A DNA stretch of 64,000 nt, taken from positions 248,001 through 312,000 of the forward strand of contig NZ_FTMX01000006.1 in the NCBI RefSeq assembly GCF_900156045.1, in the 5' to 3' direction. The first letter of the stretch is position 1. Each line of letters opens with the position of its first letter. The DNA is from Peribacillus simplex (GTDB lineage: Bacteria > Bacillota > Bacilli > Bacillales > DSM-1321). A program made the translations under genes and the position numbers. The notes below the pieces were generated by a model, which did not search any database, had not been told where the DNA came from, and saw only the letters and a list, made by a program, of their open reading frames with translations. Positions 41,680 through 52,929 of the stretch are shown piece by piece.

Positions 41680-41714
41680 GACCGTCCGATGTGCAAAAAC
41701 TGGACGGTCTTTTG
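41680..41714 (+). terminator. Terminator of the uricase operon
   Basis: GACCGTCC ... GGACGGTC arms, then TTTTG. Confidence 0.8.
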
Positions 41715-41894
41715 ATGATACTGAATTAAATTGGAGTAGTTTTCCCGTGACTTTAAAAGGAGAAAAGTACTTCTACCCAAGTCTTTTTAAATGTAAAAAT
41801 ATATTAAAAATAACTAAATTTATCATTAATACCTTTTATTTGAAGGTTAACTCATGCTATAATGAAAGTCCAATAGCTTTATATAACATGGAAG

Positions 41895-41932
41895 CGCTTC
41901 CTTCTCCGAGGAAGTGCCCTTTTTATGTTTTT
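41895..41932 (+). terminator. Second hairpin with T tract
   Basis: GCGCTTCCT-tctccg-AGGAAGTGC (one G-U) then CCTTTTTAT. The rest of the 560-bp gap before the nitrilase gene shows no convincing gene. Confidence 0.55.
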
Positions 41933-42192
41933 CACTTACTAATTAACATAACAACGCTAAAAACACCTGAAATAGAAATAAGTATCTGTTTAACGTCCAA
42001 AATCCCTCATCTCTACCCCTTCTACTTCAATTTCTTGATGATATAACAATCAGCCCTTGTAACGGAGAATTTTGCTACATCAGCGAGTGGCAAAATCTAT
42101 CGAGGAAGATTAGTTGAACAAGCCAATCAATGTCTATGCTACAATCATTACAAGCATGGCCATTAATATAAGTTGATGTTTGGGAGATCACT

Positions 42193-42951
42193 ATGGGAAA
42201 AATAAAAATAGCTTTATTACACCTATTGCCTATCGCTGGTGATGTGGAGTATAACCAAAAACTAATTGAACAAGCCATTCATATAGCATCAAATAATAAT
42301 GCCGAATGGATTATAACACCCGAACTTTGTGTCAGCGGACTTCAATTCAATCATAAGATTGGGACTGGATGGATTAACAGGCAACCTGATGCTTGGATGA
42401 GTAATTTGAGCCGTAAACTAAAGAATTCGAATAGCACTGTATTTTTGGGCTGCCCTGAAAAAGGCAGTAACGGAGAGTTGTATAATTCTGTGTTTGTCAT
42501 GGATAAAAAAGGTCATTTATTAGGTAAACAGAGAAAAATAAGTGTTATTGATGATTGGTCAGCTTCGGGGGATGTAATAGAGCCAATAAAAACAGATAAT
42601 GTTGAGGTTGGTATTATGATATGTGCTGACGCATATACCAAAGATATTGCTAACAGCCTATTTGAAAAAGGGGCAAAAATATTAATTGCACCGTCTTCCT
42701 GGGGTCCCGGATTACATGGTCCAGAGGGAGAATGGGAACAAAGGTCATTGGATACAGGACTGCCTGTAATTGTCTGCAATCGTACTGGCGAAGACGAAAC
42801 TGTCCGTTTTTGGGATGCAGAAAGCATGATCATAAAAAATGGTGTTCCCCTCCTAACACATAAATCAAAACAATCAGCGATACTTACCTTTGAATGGGAT
42901 TTACAAAGCATGGAATTAATATCCCCTCATTTCGACATCGAATACATATAA
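42193..42951 (+). CDS. Carbon-nitrogen hydrolase (nitrilase superfamily)
   Basis: 252 residues, ATG behind TGGGAGA. Catalytic triad visible: Glu in IITPELCVSG (residue ~42), Lys in GKQRKIS (~115) and Cys in VGIMICADAYTKD (~143). It hydrolyses amides such as N-carbamoyl compounds or omega-amides; the substrate is not predictable. A ureidocarbamoyl-type role beside the uric-acid genes is possible, but a terminator and 500 bp separate it from that operon. Confidence 0.9.
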   Translation: MGKIKIALLHLLPIAGDVEYNQKLIEQAIHIASNNNAEWIITPELCVSGLQFNHKIGTGWINRQPDAWMSNLSRKLKNSNSTVFLGCPEKGSNGELYNSVFVMDKKGHLLGKQRKISVIDDWSASGDVIEPIKTDNVEVGIMICADAYTKDIANSLFEKGAKILIAPSSWGPGLHGPEGEWEQRSLDTGLPVIVCNRTGEDETVRFWDAESMIIKNGVPLLTHKSKQSAILTFEWDLQSMELISPHFDIEYI

Positions 42952-43013
42952 TGAGAACTTGATTTACTACATACACTGCACTCGTGTTCAATTAAAGGTG
43001 CGTTATTTCATTA

Positions 43014-43232
43014 GGCTGATTTCGCATACTTTGTTGCAATTTACCAAGTAAAGCGGTGTGGTTGATTTCCCCTCCAGATGCTCGCTTTCCGCGGGGCGGG
43101 CGGTGAGCCTCCTCGGCGTAAACGCCCGTGGGGTCTCACCTGTCCCGCTGCTCCCGCAGGAGTCTCGCACTTGCGCTCCAATCAACCTTAAATCGTTTTG
43201 TTTTAAAAACAACAATCTTTACGAAAAGAGCC
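43014..43232 (-). mobile_element. MITE copy 4, full length
   Basis: 219 bp, inverted relative to copy 2, with a perfect 8-bp target duplication TTTCATTA on both sides. It inserted next to a degenerate box 1 (TTAAAGGTGCGTTATT). Confidence 0.9.
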
Positions 43233-43280
43233 TTTCATTAGATGAAAATGAAAAAACTTTGTTTCAATGCATAAACGGAG

Positions 43281-43320
43281 AAAACCCCTTGGCCGCCAAG
43301 GGGTTTTATTTTTTTTATAT
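43281..43320 (+). terminator. Strong intrinsic terminator
   Basis: AAAACCCCTTGGC-cg-CCAAGGGGTTTT then ATTTTTTTT. Confidence 0.85.
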
Positions 43321-43496
43321 ACGGATTGGACCCTCACCACTAATATGACTGAGCCATTTTAAGCTTTTATAGCTGATTCCCCAAAACCTTTTGTTTAGAA
43401 AATAAATGAACAAGGAAGAGTTTAATTTCCAAATATTCGAAGGTATTCAACTGATAAAGTTCTGAAATAATAAGTAAAAAATGCGGGAGAAACCAA

Positions 43497-44351
43497 ATGA
43501 AAAACAATAAACTTTATCAAGTGATTATCGCTATTTTTATACTTGTCTTAATTGCCGATCACCCGGTCCATGCAGCGGAATGGGAAGATGAAGAAGGACC
43601 AATAAGCTTTAAAATTGAGATGTTACCTTGGGAGATTGTGAACAACATTATCCCTAATAAAACTATTTTCACGATTATTGATATTGAAACGGGCTTATCA
43701 TTTAAGGTACAGCGAAGAGCAGGCAGCCATCATGCCGATGTACAACCGCTAACCAAAGAAGATACTCAAATCATGAAGAAAATTTATAATAATAAATGGA
43801 GCTGGAATAGAAGGGCCATTATTGTATTGATCAATAATCAAATGATTGCTGCATCCATGCACGGAATGCCACATGGTGCCGGTGCTCTTCAAAATGGTTT
43901 TGCAGGTCATTTCTGTGTTCATTTCTCTGGAAGCATTACGCATCGTTTGAAAAACGAGGATCTTTCTCATAAATTAATGGTATTGAAAGCGGCTGGCAAG
44001 CTTGATGATTATTTACAAACGGTGAGTCCCTATGAACTTATACGCATTTTTACCATTGCCGTTAATCAAGGAAATCAGAAATTAGTGGCAATGACCTTAT
44101 CAAATCCGGAACATCCCGATCGTGTCAATAAGCTTGTTAACGATATTACATATTTTGGAGTTGTTGACCCTTTAAGACAACCGCCGGAACAACTAAATGG
44201 GCTATTTCTAGTGGATGTACCCGTTCAAGTAGCTATTTATAAGAAGAGAGAAGGCAAAGAAAAAAAGGTTATGCATTTTATGATCCGAAGGGAAAGTTTG
44301 ACTGATCGTTGGTTTATTGATCAAGATTCGCTCCGTGAAGATTTAAAATAA
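43497..44351 (+). CDS. Exported protein of unknown function with GHFCVHF motif
   Basis: 284 residues with GGGAG upstream. Signal peptide (residues 1-26, ending VHAAE). The body carries KVQRRAGSHHADVQPLT, WSWNRRAIIVLINNQMIAASMHGMPHGAGALQNGFAGHFCVHFSGSITH: a conserved-looking His/Cys cluster resembling a catalytic site of cell-wall enzymes. A helical region and a C-terminal FLVDVPVQVAIYKKR beta-rich part follow. I recall similar sequences in Bacillus/Clostridium cell-wall proteins but cannot name a family safely. It is followed 66 bp later by a VanW protein, suggesting a shared surface role. Confidence 0.75.
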   Translation: MKNNKLYQVIIAIFILVLIADHPVHAAEWEDEEGPISFKIEMLPWEIVNNIIPNKTIFTIIDIETGLSFKVQRRAGSHHADVQPLTKEDTQIMKKIYNNKWSWNRRAIIVLINNQMIAASMHGMPHGAGALQNGFAGHFCVHFSGSITHRLKNEDLSHKLMVLKAAGKLDDYLQTVSPYELIRIFTIAVNQGNQKLVAMTLSNPEHPDRVNKLVNDITYFGVVDPLRQPPEQLNGLFLVDVPVQVAIYKKREGKEKKVMHFMIRRESLTDRWFIDQDSLREDLK

Positions 44352-44417
44352 GATTTGTGAAGTAAGGGAAACATGAAATGATGAATCCTAACTATATTAG
44401 TGTGGGGGAGCATTCAA

Positions 44418-45323
44418 ATGAGATTAACATGGATTGCTGGAATTTTACTATTCGTTCAACAAGTGAATATCTCTGAAAGCTTATCGGTAACTCAACATGG
44501 GCAAACCATTGCCACTGTCAACCGTGTTGATGTTACTATGCCCTCACTAAATGTTCCTATGATGGACTTGGATAAATACAATCGGTTTATCGAAAAACTA
44601 GACCGCCAAGTGTACCAAAAACCTGTAAATGCCACCATCGATAAATATGGTAATATTCTACCTGGGCGGCTAGGTTATAAGCTTTACCATCAGGCGTTTA
44701 ATGAGCAATTTTATTCCTATTTGTATAGCAGTAAAGCATACAAAGTGGAAGTGCCTTTGCTTGCCGTTTATCCAAAAGTTGACATCGAATTGCTTGCTCA
44801 GATTCGTGTGAAAAAAATAGGTGAATATAGAACCTATTTTAATGAGAAAAATAAAAATCGTTCTAATAATATCTTGCTTGCTACAAAAGCCATTAATAAT
44901 TATGTCGTATTTCCAGGAGAGACGTTTTCTTTTAACCAAGCCGTTGGCAGGAGGACGGGAGACAAAGGATATATGCCCGCTCGGGTCATAGTCGAAGGAG
45001 AGTTTTCTGAAGGGATCGGTGGAGGGATCTGTCAGGTGTCATCCACCCTGTTTAACGCTATCGACAATGCAGGATTGCAAACTGTTCAACGCTATTCCCA
45101 TTCTAGGAACGTTCCTTATGTTCCATCCGGTCGGGATGCTACAGTAAGCTGGGATGGTCCTGATTTTAGCTTTAAAAACAAGTACAACCAACCTATCCTA
45201 ATCCGAGCTGCAACATATGGAGGAATTGTGAGCATCACGGTTTATTCTTCGGATATGATTAATTATGAGACCAAAAAAGTTCCCAACGCTTCAAAACACA
45301 TATCAAAAGAAATTTCGGTGTGA
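44418..45323 (+). CDS. VanW-family protein
   Basis: 301 residues from ATG 9 bp after GGGGGAG. A short hydrophobic N-terminus acts as signal or anchor. The VanW domain occupies the second half: NYVVFPGETFSFNQAVGRRTGDKGYMPARVIVEGEFSEGIGGGICQVSSTLFNAI, then YSHSRNVPYVPSGRDATVSW and NKYNQPILIRA. VanW proteins occur in some glycopeptide-resistance operons and widely in spore formers; their biochemical role is unknown. Here no van resistance genes accompany it. Confidence 0.9.
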   Translation: MRLTWIAGILLFVQQVNISESLSVTQHGQTIATVNRVDVTMPSLNVPMMDLDKYNRFIEKLDRQVYQKPVNATIDKYGNILPGRLGYKLYHQAFNEQFYSYLYSSKAYKVEVPLLAVYPKVDIELLAQIRVKKIGEYRTYFNEKNKNRSNNILLATKAINNYVVFPGETFSFNQAVGRRTGDKGYMPARVIVEGEFSEGIGGGICQVSSTLFNAIDNAGLQTVQRYSHSRNVPYVPSGRDATVSWDGPDFSFKNKYNQPILIRAATYGGIVSITVYSSDMINYETKKVPNASKHISKEISV

Positions 45324-45506
45324 TTAATGAGTAAAAGCAAGCACGATCTTTCCGTGGGAGCTAGACAATATTCATCTAAAGATAGACTCTGCCATTAATA
45401 CAATATTGATGGTCTGAAGGAAAAGTGGCGTACTACTATTAACCCCGATTACACAAGAAATTTAGTGCCAAAGCCTTCAACACACGATATAGAAGGGGGC
45501 GATGCA

Positions 45507-45608
45507 TTGATGACAGTACCAACAGCAAAAAGACAATTAATTAAATTAATTGTCTTTTTTACCCCACATGGAATGGAGGAGAAAATGAAAGGATTTCAAG
45601 ATGTGTAG
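45507..45608 (+). CDS. Possible short peptide or gene remnant
   Basis: TTG 7 bp after GAAGGGGG gives MMTVPTAKRQ, LIKLIVFFTPHGMEEKMKGF, 33 codons. The same frame is open for about 35 codons upstream (LKEKWRTTINPDYTRNLVPKPSTHDIEGGD) without a start, which favours a truncated gene. It contains the stem AAAAGACAATTAATT-aa-ATTAATTGTCTTTTTT (45526-45560), which would otherwise be called a terminator. Confidence 0.3.
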   Translation: MMTVPTAKRQLIKLIVFFTPHGMEEKMKGFQDV

Positions 45609-45689
45609 AAATTTAGAACTTCCTGACCCCCATCTCCCTTAGGGAGTTTTTTATTTTTTTCCTAATTCTCTATAAAGTCTTTTTAAACA

Positions 45690-46100
45690 TTAAATAATCC
45701 GTTGCGTTGTAACGGAACAAACAGTTTTAACGGAACAAATAGATGAAAGGCTAATGGTAAAATTACCCATTGACCTGTCATTAACTGTCACTTGCCCCGT
45801 AACAGGATCAAAACTTCGTAACTCTACAAATATAGGCGTAAATGGTTCAGCGGTTGTAGTAAATCCAATGACTGAACCTATGATAGAAGTCCTTAAAAAC
45901 TCACTTATTTCACGTCGAGTCTGACATGCTTGTCCGATTGGCGCAAATGTTGTTTTATGACTCCTATCCTTTCCTTTATCACAGCAGGAAGATTTATCAC
46001 AGCAAGATGATTTATGACAGCGGGATGATTTATCACCGCTGAATCGATTATGAACACAGAATGGGTTATGACGGCATAATATATTTTGACAAGATTTCAT
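45690..46100 (-). CDS. Cys-rich N-terminus protein, possible spore-surface protein
   Basis: 136 residues from ATG 8 bp after AAGGAG. Residues 1-50 are rich in Cys, His, Ser and Lys, with a short tandem repeat (DKSSRCHKSSCCDKSSCCDKG) encoded by 15-bp DNA repeats at about 45978-46035. The C-terminal half is beta-rich (RTSIIGSVIGFTTTAEPFTPIFVELRSFDPVTGQVTVNDRSMGNFTISLSSICSVKTVCSV). Layout recalls disulfide-linked spore coat or exosporium proteins such as CotY/CotZ, but the sequence signature is not theirs. The nearby collagen-like gene supports a surface role. Confidence 0.65.
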   Translation of the reverse strand: MKSCQNILCRHNPFCVHNRFSGDKSSRCHKSSCCDKSSCCDKGKDRSHKTTFAPIGQACQTRREISEFLRTSIIGSVIGFTTTAEPFTPIFVELRSFDPVTGQVTVNDRSMGNFTISLSSICSVKTVCSVTTQRII

Positions 46101-46280
46101 ATATATCACTCCTTTTTCTACTATATATATGAGATTTTAAAAAACATGCTTGTACAAATTTACTAAATTCCCTGCCTTTATCGTATCCTTCCTTCTATTA
46201 GGCAATTTTATTTATATTTCTATTGAATGCTTCGTAATCGTTACTAAGTTGGAAAAGAGTTTGTGAGGAAGGTCCTTAAA

Positions 46281-46325
46281 CTTTAAGGCAGCCTTTTTCT
46301 TATGGAATTAACTGGGCAGGATATA
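46281..46325 (+). repeat. Three-hairpin element, lacking box 1
   Basis: TTTAAGGCAGCCTTTTTCTTATG then AATTAACTGGGCAGGATATATGAAC. Confidence 0.65.
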
Positions 46326-46364
46326 TGAACAAATATATCAAATATAAGTAATAGGGGGAGATGA

Positions 46365-46934
46365 ATGAAAATGAATGACGAAAAAATCGGCTCGGCCAGT
46401 GGAGTAGTAATAGCTGTAAGTAAAAGTGATAAACACACATTCAGTAAGGAAAGTTGCACTAGTATAAAACTGTTGAAAGGTTTGGGCGTTGAAGGAGATG
46501 CCCATTTAGGTAAAACCGTTAAGCATCGTTCACGTGTGGCTGCTAACCCAAATCAACCTAACTTGCGGCAAGTTCACCTAATCCACTCAGAATTATTAGA
46601 TGAATTGAAAGATAGGTTTAATGTTACAGCTGGACAAATGGGTGAAAATATCACCACAAAGGGTATTGATCTGCTTGGATTACCGAGGGATTCGTTACTG
46701 TATATTGGGGAAACAGCGGTTATTAAAGTAACAGGCTTACGAAATCCATGTGCCCAAATCGATCAATATAAATCAGGACTGACGAACGCTGTTTTAGACC
46801 GGGATAAGGATGGGAACTTGATACGTAAAGCAGGAATAATGAGCATAGTTTTGGAAAGTGGTGAGGTTCACCCCGGGGACGTGGTTAGAATTCAATTACC
46901 TCCTTTGCCTCATACACCTCTTGAAAGGGTATGA
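46365..46934 (+). CDS. MOSC domain protein
   Basis: 189 residues, ATG behind AGGGGGAG. MOSC fold: GVVIAVSKSDKHTFSKES, LLKGLGVEGDAHLG, RQVHLIHSELLDELK, GQMGENITTKGIDLLGLP, and the sulfur-carrying Cys in VTGLRNPCAQIDQYKSGL. Such single-domain proteins (YiiM-like) bind molybdenum cofactor or abstract sulfur. Standalone gene between element copies. Confidence 0.92.
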   Translation: MKMNDEKIGSASGVVIAVSKSDKHTFSKESCTSIKLLKGLGVEGDAHLGKTVKHRSRVAANPNQPNLRQVHLIHSELLDELKDRFNVTAGQMGENITTKGIDLLGLPRDSLLYIGETAVIKVTGLRNPCAQIDQYKSGLTNAVLDRDKDGNLIRKAGIMSIVLESGEVHPGDVVRIQLPPLPHTPLERV

Positions 46935-47000
46935 GGTTTCAAAAGAACTGTTATTTTCAGTAAAACAAATCAACCTTAACTGGTTGCTTTATTTCAATTA

Positions 47001-47056
47001 GGGGGTTGCTGATGCGGCCTTTTTCTTTTGTAACTCACGGATCGGGATACCTGAAG
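47001..47056 (+). repeat. Three-hairpin element, diverged (type II)
   Basis: GGGGGTTGCTGATGCGGCC + T5, then AACTCACGGATCGGGATACCTGAAG. Confidence 0.6.
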
Positions 47057-47115
47057 AAAATAATGGTATAATATGGTACGTAAATGATCACGCTGCTGAA
47101 GAAGGAGGCTGTCGT

Positions 47116-47517
47116 ATGAGTTATAAGAACACACTTATTACCATTTCAGAGGATTCAAAAGTTACTTCAGCAAAGGTACCTGTCATCAAAAATGATAAAC
47201 CCACAATTGCTTATATTGAGCATGATTTAATTAATAATAACCCATATAAATTTACACAAGACGACGTGCAATTCAAAACATACTTAATCAGGAATCAAAT
47301 AGAAGAGGAAAGTGCAGCTGAACTTCGAGAACAGTTCTTTTCAAAATCCAAGGCTTGCTTCAGAACTTCTCCGTTAGTAAAAAATTATGGTTGGGGAATT
47401 CATTATAATAATCAAGGGAAAATCGCCATATATGACGCCAAGAGTGAAATGTATAACCAATTGCTGAATCAAGTCGACATTACAAAACTCAAAGGTATGC
47501 GTTCCAAAAGAAAATAA
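47116..47517 (+). CDS. DUF6157-like protein
   Basis: 133 residues behind AAGGAGG. The pattern YKNTLITISEDSKVTSAKVP, TIAYIEHDLINNNPYKFTQDDVQF, then FFSKSKACFRTSPLVKNYGWGIHYNNQGKIAIYDAKSEMY matches the DUF6157 family as I know it. Cytosolic, function unknown. Element box 2 begins right after its stop codon. Confidence 0.75.
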   Translation: MSYKNTLITISEDSKVTSAKVPVIKNDKPTIAYIEHDLINNNPYKFTQDDVQFKTYLIRNQIEEESAAELREQFFSKSKACFRTSPLVKNYGWGIHYNNQGKIAIYDAKSEMYNQLLNQVDITKLKGMRSKRK

Positions 47518-47518
47518 A

Positions 47519-47543
47519 AACTAACGGGGCAGATTAGTTGAAT
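47519..47543 (+). repeat. Three-hairpin element, box 2 only
   Basis: AACTAACGGGGCAGATTAGTTGAAT, 2 bp after the DUF6157 stop. Confidence 0.7.
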
Positions 47544-47546
47544 TAT

Positions 47547-47687
47547 ATGAAAACGCTAGATATATATTTGGTGTTTACTAATAAATTAGAGTCCTTCAGC
47601 AAAGGAATTGTGACAAAAGATGCGGTTGCAAAAAAAGATCTTAAATTTCCTGCAATTGACGATTTTCCTTGTCATGTCTTGAATTAA
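47547..47687 (+). CDS. Possible 46-aa peptide directly after an element box
   Basis: ATG MKTLDIYLVFTNKLESFSK then GIVTKDAVAKKDLKFPAIDD, ending in TAA. It reads like protein but has no RBS because the element precedes it directly; probably the tail of a gene cut by the element. Confidence 0.25.
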   Translation: MKTLDIYLVFTNKLESFSKGIVTKDAVAKKDLKFPAIDDFPCHVLN

Positions 47688-47761
47688 TTGGATCATACAT
47701 CCCCTATCCCCAGACATTATTACAGGCAGAATCTAATATGCTGTTTACTGGAGGTGATTTA

Positions 47762-48850
47762 ATGGGCGGGATTTCAATTAGTTTATGCATGATTGTAAAG
47801 GATGAAGAAGATTCACTTTCTAACTGTCTGGCTTCTGTTAAGGAACTAGTTGATGAAATTATTATCATTGATACAGGATCAAAAGATAACACGAAACAAA
47901 TTGCTTCAGCCTTCACTGATCATCTTTATGATTTTGAATGGATCGATGACTTTTCGGCTGCGAGAAACTTCGCTTTTTCTAAAGCGACAAAAGAATATAT
48001 ATTCTGGCTTGATGCGGATGATATTTTAACAGAAGAGAATAAGGAGAAATTTTCAACCCTGAAAAAAGTACTTCCACCTCAATTCGATTCTGTCATGATG
48101 TTTTATCATCTTTCTTTTGATGGGAATGGAAACCCCAGCTTCAGTTCCAGGCGGAACCGGCTCGTAAAACGGGAAAAGAACTTCCAATGGATAGGATTCG
48201 TTCATGAGTATCTTGAAGTAAACGGAAACACATTTCAATCGGATATTGCCATACATCATAAAAAGGAAAAAAGTTTTAATGATCGTAATTTGGGAATTTA
48301 CAAGAAGGCCCTTCAATCAGGAATTGATTTTTCACCGCGCGACAAATATTACTATGCAAATGAATGCAAAGACCATTGTTTATATGATGATGCCATCAAG
48401 TGGTATCGTAAATTTCTTGATGAGGGTAAAGGATGGAGTGAGGATAACATTCAAGCATGCGGCAAGTTGGCGGACTGCCATATTCAATTAAAAGATTGGG
48501 GTTCAGCAGTCCAGAGCTGTTTAAAGTCTTTCGAGTACGATACACCAAGAGGGGAAATCTGCTGTCGGCTCGGATACATCCATATGGAGCAACATGAATA
48601 TGAACGCTCCATATTCTGGTACAATCTAGCAACACAAATAGAAATACCAGAAACAAAAAGCCCTTTTATCGAGCGGAATTGTTACACATGGCTGCCGCAC
48701 ATTCAGCTTTGCGTATGTTTTGACCGCATCGGCAAGCTAGAAGAATCAAAAAGACATAATGAGTTGGCTGCTGAATACTTGCCTGATCACCCTTCCGTCC
48801 TCTATAACCGCAATTATTTTCAGAATATCGAAAAAAAGGAAAAAAGCTAA
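47762..48850 (+). CDS. GT2 glycosyltransferase with C-terminal TPR-like repeats
   Basis: 362 residues from ATG 6 bp after GGAGGTG. GT-A domain, family 2: SISLCMIVKDEEDSLSNCLASV, VDEIIIIDTGSKDNTKQIA, and the DxD metal site FWLDADD near residue 88. From about residue 190 a helical repeat region (YYANECKDHCLYDDAIKWYRKFLDEG, ACGKLADCHIQLKDWGSAVQSCLKSFEYD) resembles TPRs. Similar enzymes glycosylate exosporium collagen-like proteins in the B. cereus group. The collagen-like gene starts 290 bp downstream, so its product is the probable acceptor. Confidence 0.88.
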   Translation: MGGISISLCMIVKDEEDSLSNCLASVKELVDEIIIIDTGSKDNTKQIASAFTDHLYDFEWIDDFSAARNFAFSKATKEYIFWLDADDILTEENKEKFSTLKKVLPPQFDSVMMFYHLSFDGNGNPSFSSRRNRLVKREKNFQWIGFVHEYLEVNGNTFQSDIAIHHKKEKSFNDRNLGIYKKALQSGIDFSPRDKYYYANECKDHCLYDDAIKWYRKFLDEGKGWSEDNIQACGKLADCHIQLKDWGSAVQSCLKSFEYDTPRGEICCRLGYIHMEQHEYERSIFWYNLATQIEIPETKSPFIERNCYTWLPHIQLCVCFDRIGKLEESKRHNELAAEYLPDHPSVLYNRNYFQNIEKKEKS

Positions 48851-48882
48851 TCCCTTGAACGCCAAGGAATTAGCTTTTTTTG
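48844..48882 (+). terminator. Terminator overlapping the glycosyltransferase stop
   Basis: AAGCTAATCCCTTG ... CAAGGAATTAGCTT followed by T5; the stem includes the TAA stop codon. Confidence 0.85.
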
Positions 48883-49122
48883 CTTCTCGAAAAGTTAATT
48901 TTGGTCTTTTAATTGCATGTAAGGGGGGAGAATAGCACTATCAAAATATTGATTATCCTTAGATTAAATAATACATACTACTATTTTATCATTTTTGCAT
49001 AACTCTGGATATTTAACAATGGTAAATGATTTGTGCCGTTTCACTGTTGTTGCAAATTTCATAAAGTACTATAAGGTTCTAACGCCAAATTAAAACACCT
49101 AGTATTTGAAAAAAACATTTAG

Positions 49123-51469
<2,347 letters not shown>

Positions 51470-51489
51470 TGAAAGTAACTTTATATCAC

Positions 51490-51528
51490 CAGCCATATTC
51501 CTTTAAAGTAAGGGTATGGCCTTTTTTT
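51490..51528 (+). terminator. Terminator after the collagen-like gene
   Basis: GCCATATTCCTT-taaagt-AAGGGTATGGC then CTTTTTTT. Confidence 0.8.
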
Positions 51529-51756
51529 AAAAAAAAGGGTTATGAGGAAAGGAATTTTTGAATGTACTGTACTAGATTGAGTACAGTGGTATGTGATGGT
51601 CAATATCGGATGATATCCTCAACCTTGTCCATATCCCCTATGATAAGTAGTCTGGCTCTAAGCCGTTACGCGTAGTGCTTGTGTTATTTGCAAAGGATAA
51701 GAAATGTATTTTGTCCTTTTAAACGTACATTTTGTGTCAAATCTACAAGCCTTATA

Positions 51757-51785
51757 GAACTAACGGGGCAGGTTAGTTGAACAAG
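51757..51785 (+). repeat. Three-hairpin element, box 2 only
   Basis: GAACTAACGGGGCAGGTTAGTTGAACAAG, a consensus box 2. The surrounding 51529-52005 gap shows no gene. Confidence 0.7.
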
Positions 51786-52005
51786 AACAAAGGGGAAACC
51801 TCATGATTCTAAACGTTGTAGGAAACTGTAACAGAAGGCAATGTTTCTTACGTGCGAGAATAACGTGTTAAGTGGGTTTCTGCGTAACACTCATGTACTT
51901 AGACTGTAGTTTTGCTGACAAATGCTAGTTTGTTATAGGATAATGGTGATATATTTGATGGACAAAATATTAGGGGGAAAACTGAAAAGAAGGAAGTGCT
52001 TAGCG

Positions 52006-52713
52006 ATGAATTTAGAGATGGTTATGCAGGAACTTGAAGCCTTTGGCAAGGAACGAACTAAAAAAATATACATATCCAATGGTGCGCATGAGCCGCTTTT
52101 TGGCGTTGCTACAGGCGCTATGAAACCCATTGCCAAGAAAATAAAAATAAGTCAACGTTTAGCAGAAGAGCTTTATTCCACGGGGAACTACGATGTAATG
52201 TACTTTGCAGGCATTATTGCAGATCCAAAAGCCATGACTGAGTCGGATTATGATCGTTGGATGGATGCTGCGTATTTTTATATGCTGTCCGATTATGTAG
52301 TGGCCGTAACCTTAGCAGAGTCAGATATTGCGCAAGAAGTTGCTGATAAATGGATCGCAAGCGGTGAAGAGCTGAGAATGTCAGCGGGCTGGAGCTGCTA
52401 CTGCTGGCTTTTAGGGAATCGGCTAGACGTTGAATTTTCAGAAAGCAAGAATTCCAATATGCTTGATATTGTGAAAAATACGATTCACGATTCGCCGGAA
52501 CGAACGAAATCCGCTATGAATAATTTTTTATACACCGTGGGGATTTCATATTTGCCACTCCATGAAAAGGCAGTCGAGACTGCAAAGGCAATAGGAATAG
52601 TAGAAGTCAAACGGGACAAGAAAAAAAGCAGTTTTCTAAATGCTTACGAAAGTATTCAAAAAGAAGTCGATAAAGGAAGGCTTGGTTTTAAACGCAAATA
52701 TGTAAGATGTTAA
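52006..52713 (+). CDS. DNA alkylation repair (AlkD/HEAT-like) protein
   Basis: 235 residues from ATG behind AAGGAAGTG; an upstream in-frame extension is unlikely. Helical HEAT-repeat pattern: VMQELEAFGKERTKKIYISNGA, FGVATGAMKPIAKKIKISQRLAEELYSTGNYDVMYFAGIIADP, WMDAAYFYMLSDYVVAVTLAES, KWIASGEELRMSAGWSCYCWLLG. This is the variant of the AlkD superfamily whose members remove N3/N7-alkylated bases. Catalytic Trp/Asp residues cannot be assigned with certainty. Confidence 0.8.
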   Translation: MNLEMVMQELEAFGKERTKKIYISNGAHEPLFGVATGAMKPIAKKIKISQRLAEELYSTGNYDVMYFAGIIADPKAMTESDYDRWMDAAYFYMLSDYVVAVTLAESDIAQEVADKWIASGEELRMSAGWSCYCWLLGNRLDVEFSESKNSNMLDIVKNTIHDSPERTKSAMNNFLYTVGISYLPLHEKAVETAKAIGIVEVKRDKKKSSFLNAYESIQKEVDKGRLGFKRKYVRC

Positions 52714-52800
52714 AAAATTAGCCTCGCATTATGAATCAACTATCGTGAAAAGGTTATTACCTTCTCGATAGTTGATTGGATACATGAAAATATCCTTCTT

Positions 52801-52862
52801 AAACTAATGTGTGCTTTACTTCATTAAGGAAGGTTGCTGAGGCAGCCTTTTTCTATAGGTTT
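52801..52862 (+). repeat. Three-hairpin element (type II), box 2 lost
   Basis: AACTAATGTGTGCTTTACTTCATTAAGGAAGGTTGCTGAGGCAGCC + T5. Confidence 0.7.
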
Positions 52863-52929
52863 AATAGAAGTTCATCTTATTTACACTTAATAAAGATAAA
52901 GTGATCATACAATCAGGAGGAATTTTTCA

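Noticed and set aside
41678-42046. 122-codon plus-strand frame after tpx
   Set aside because: It runs through two terminator hairpins, has no RBS and a low-complexity sequence unlike protein.
42513-42911. Minus-strand 132-codon frame opposite the nitrilase gene
   Set aside because: Mirror of a well-supported catalytic gene; no RBS.
44418-45323. Vancomycin-resistance operon because of VanW
   Set aside because: No vanA/H/X/Y/R/S-like genes nearby; VanW is widespread outside resistance loci.
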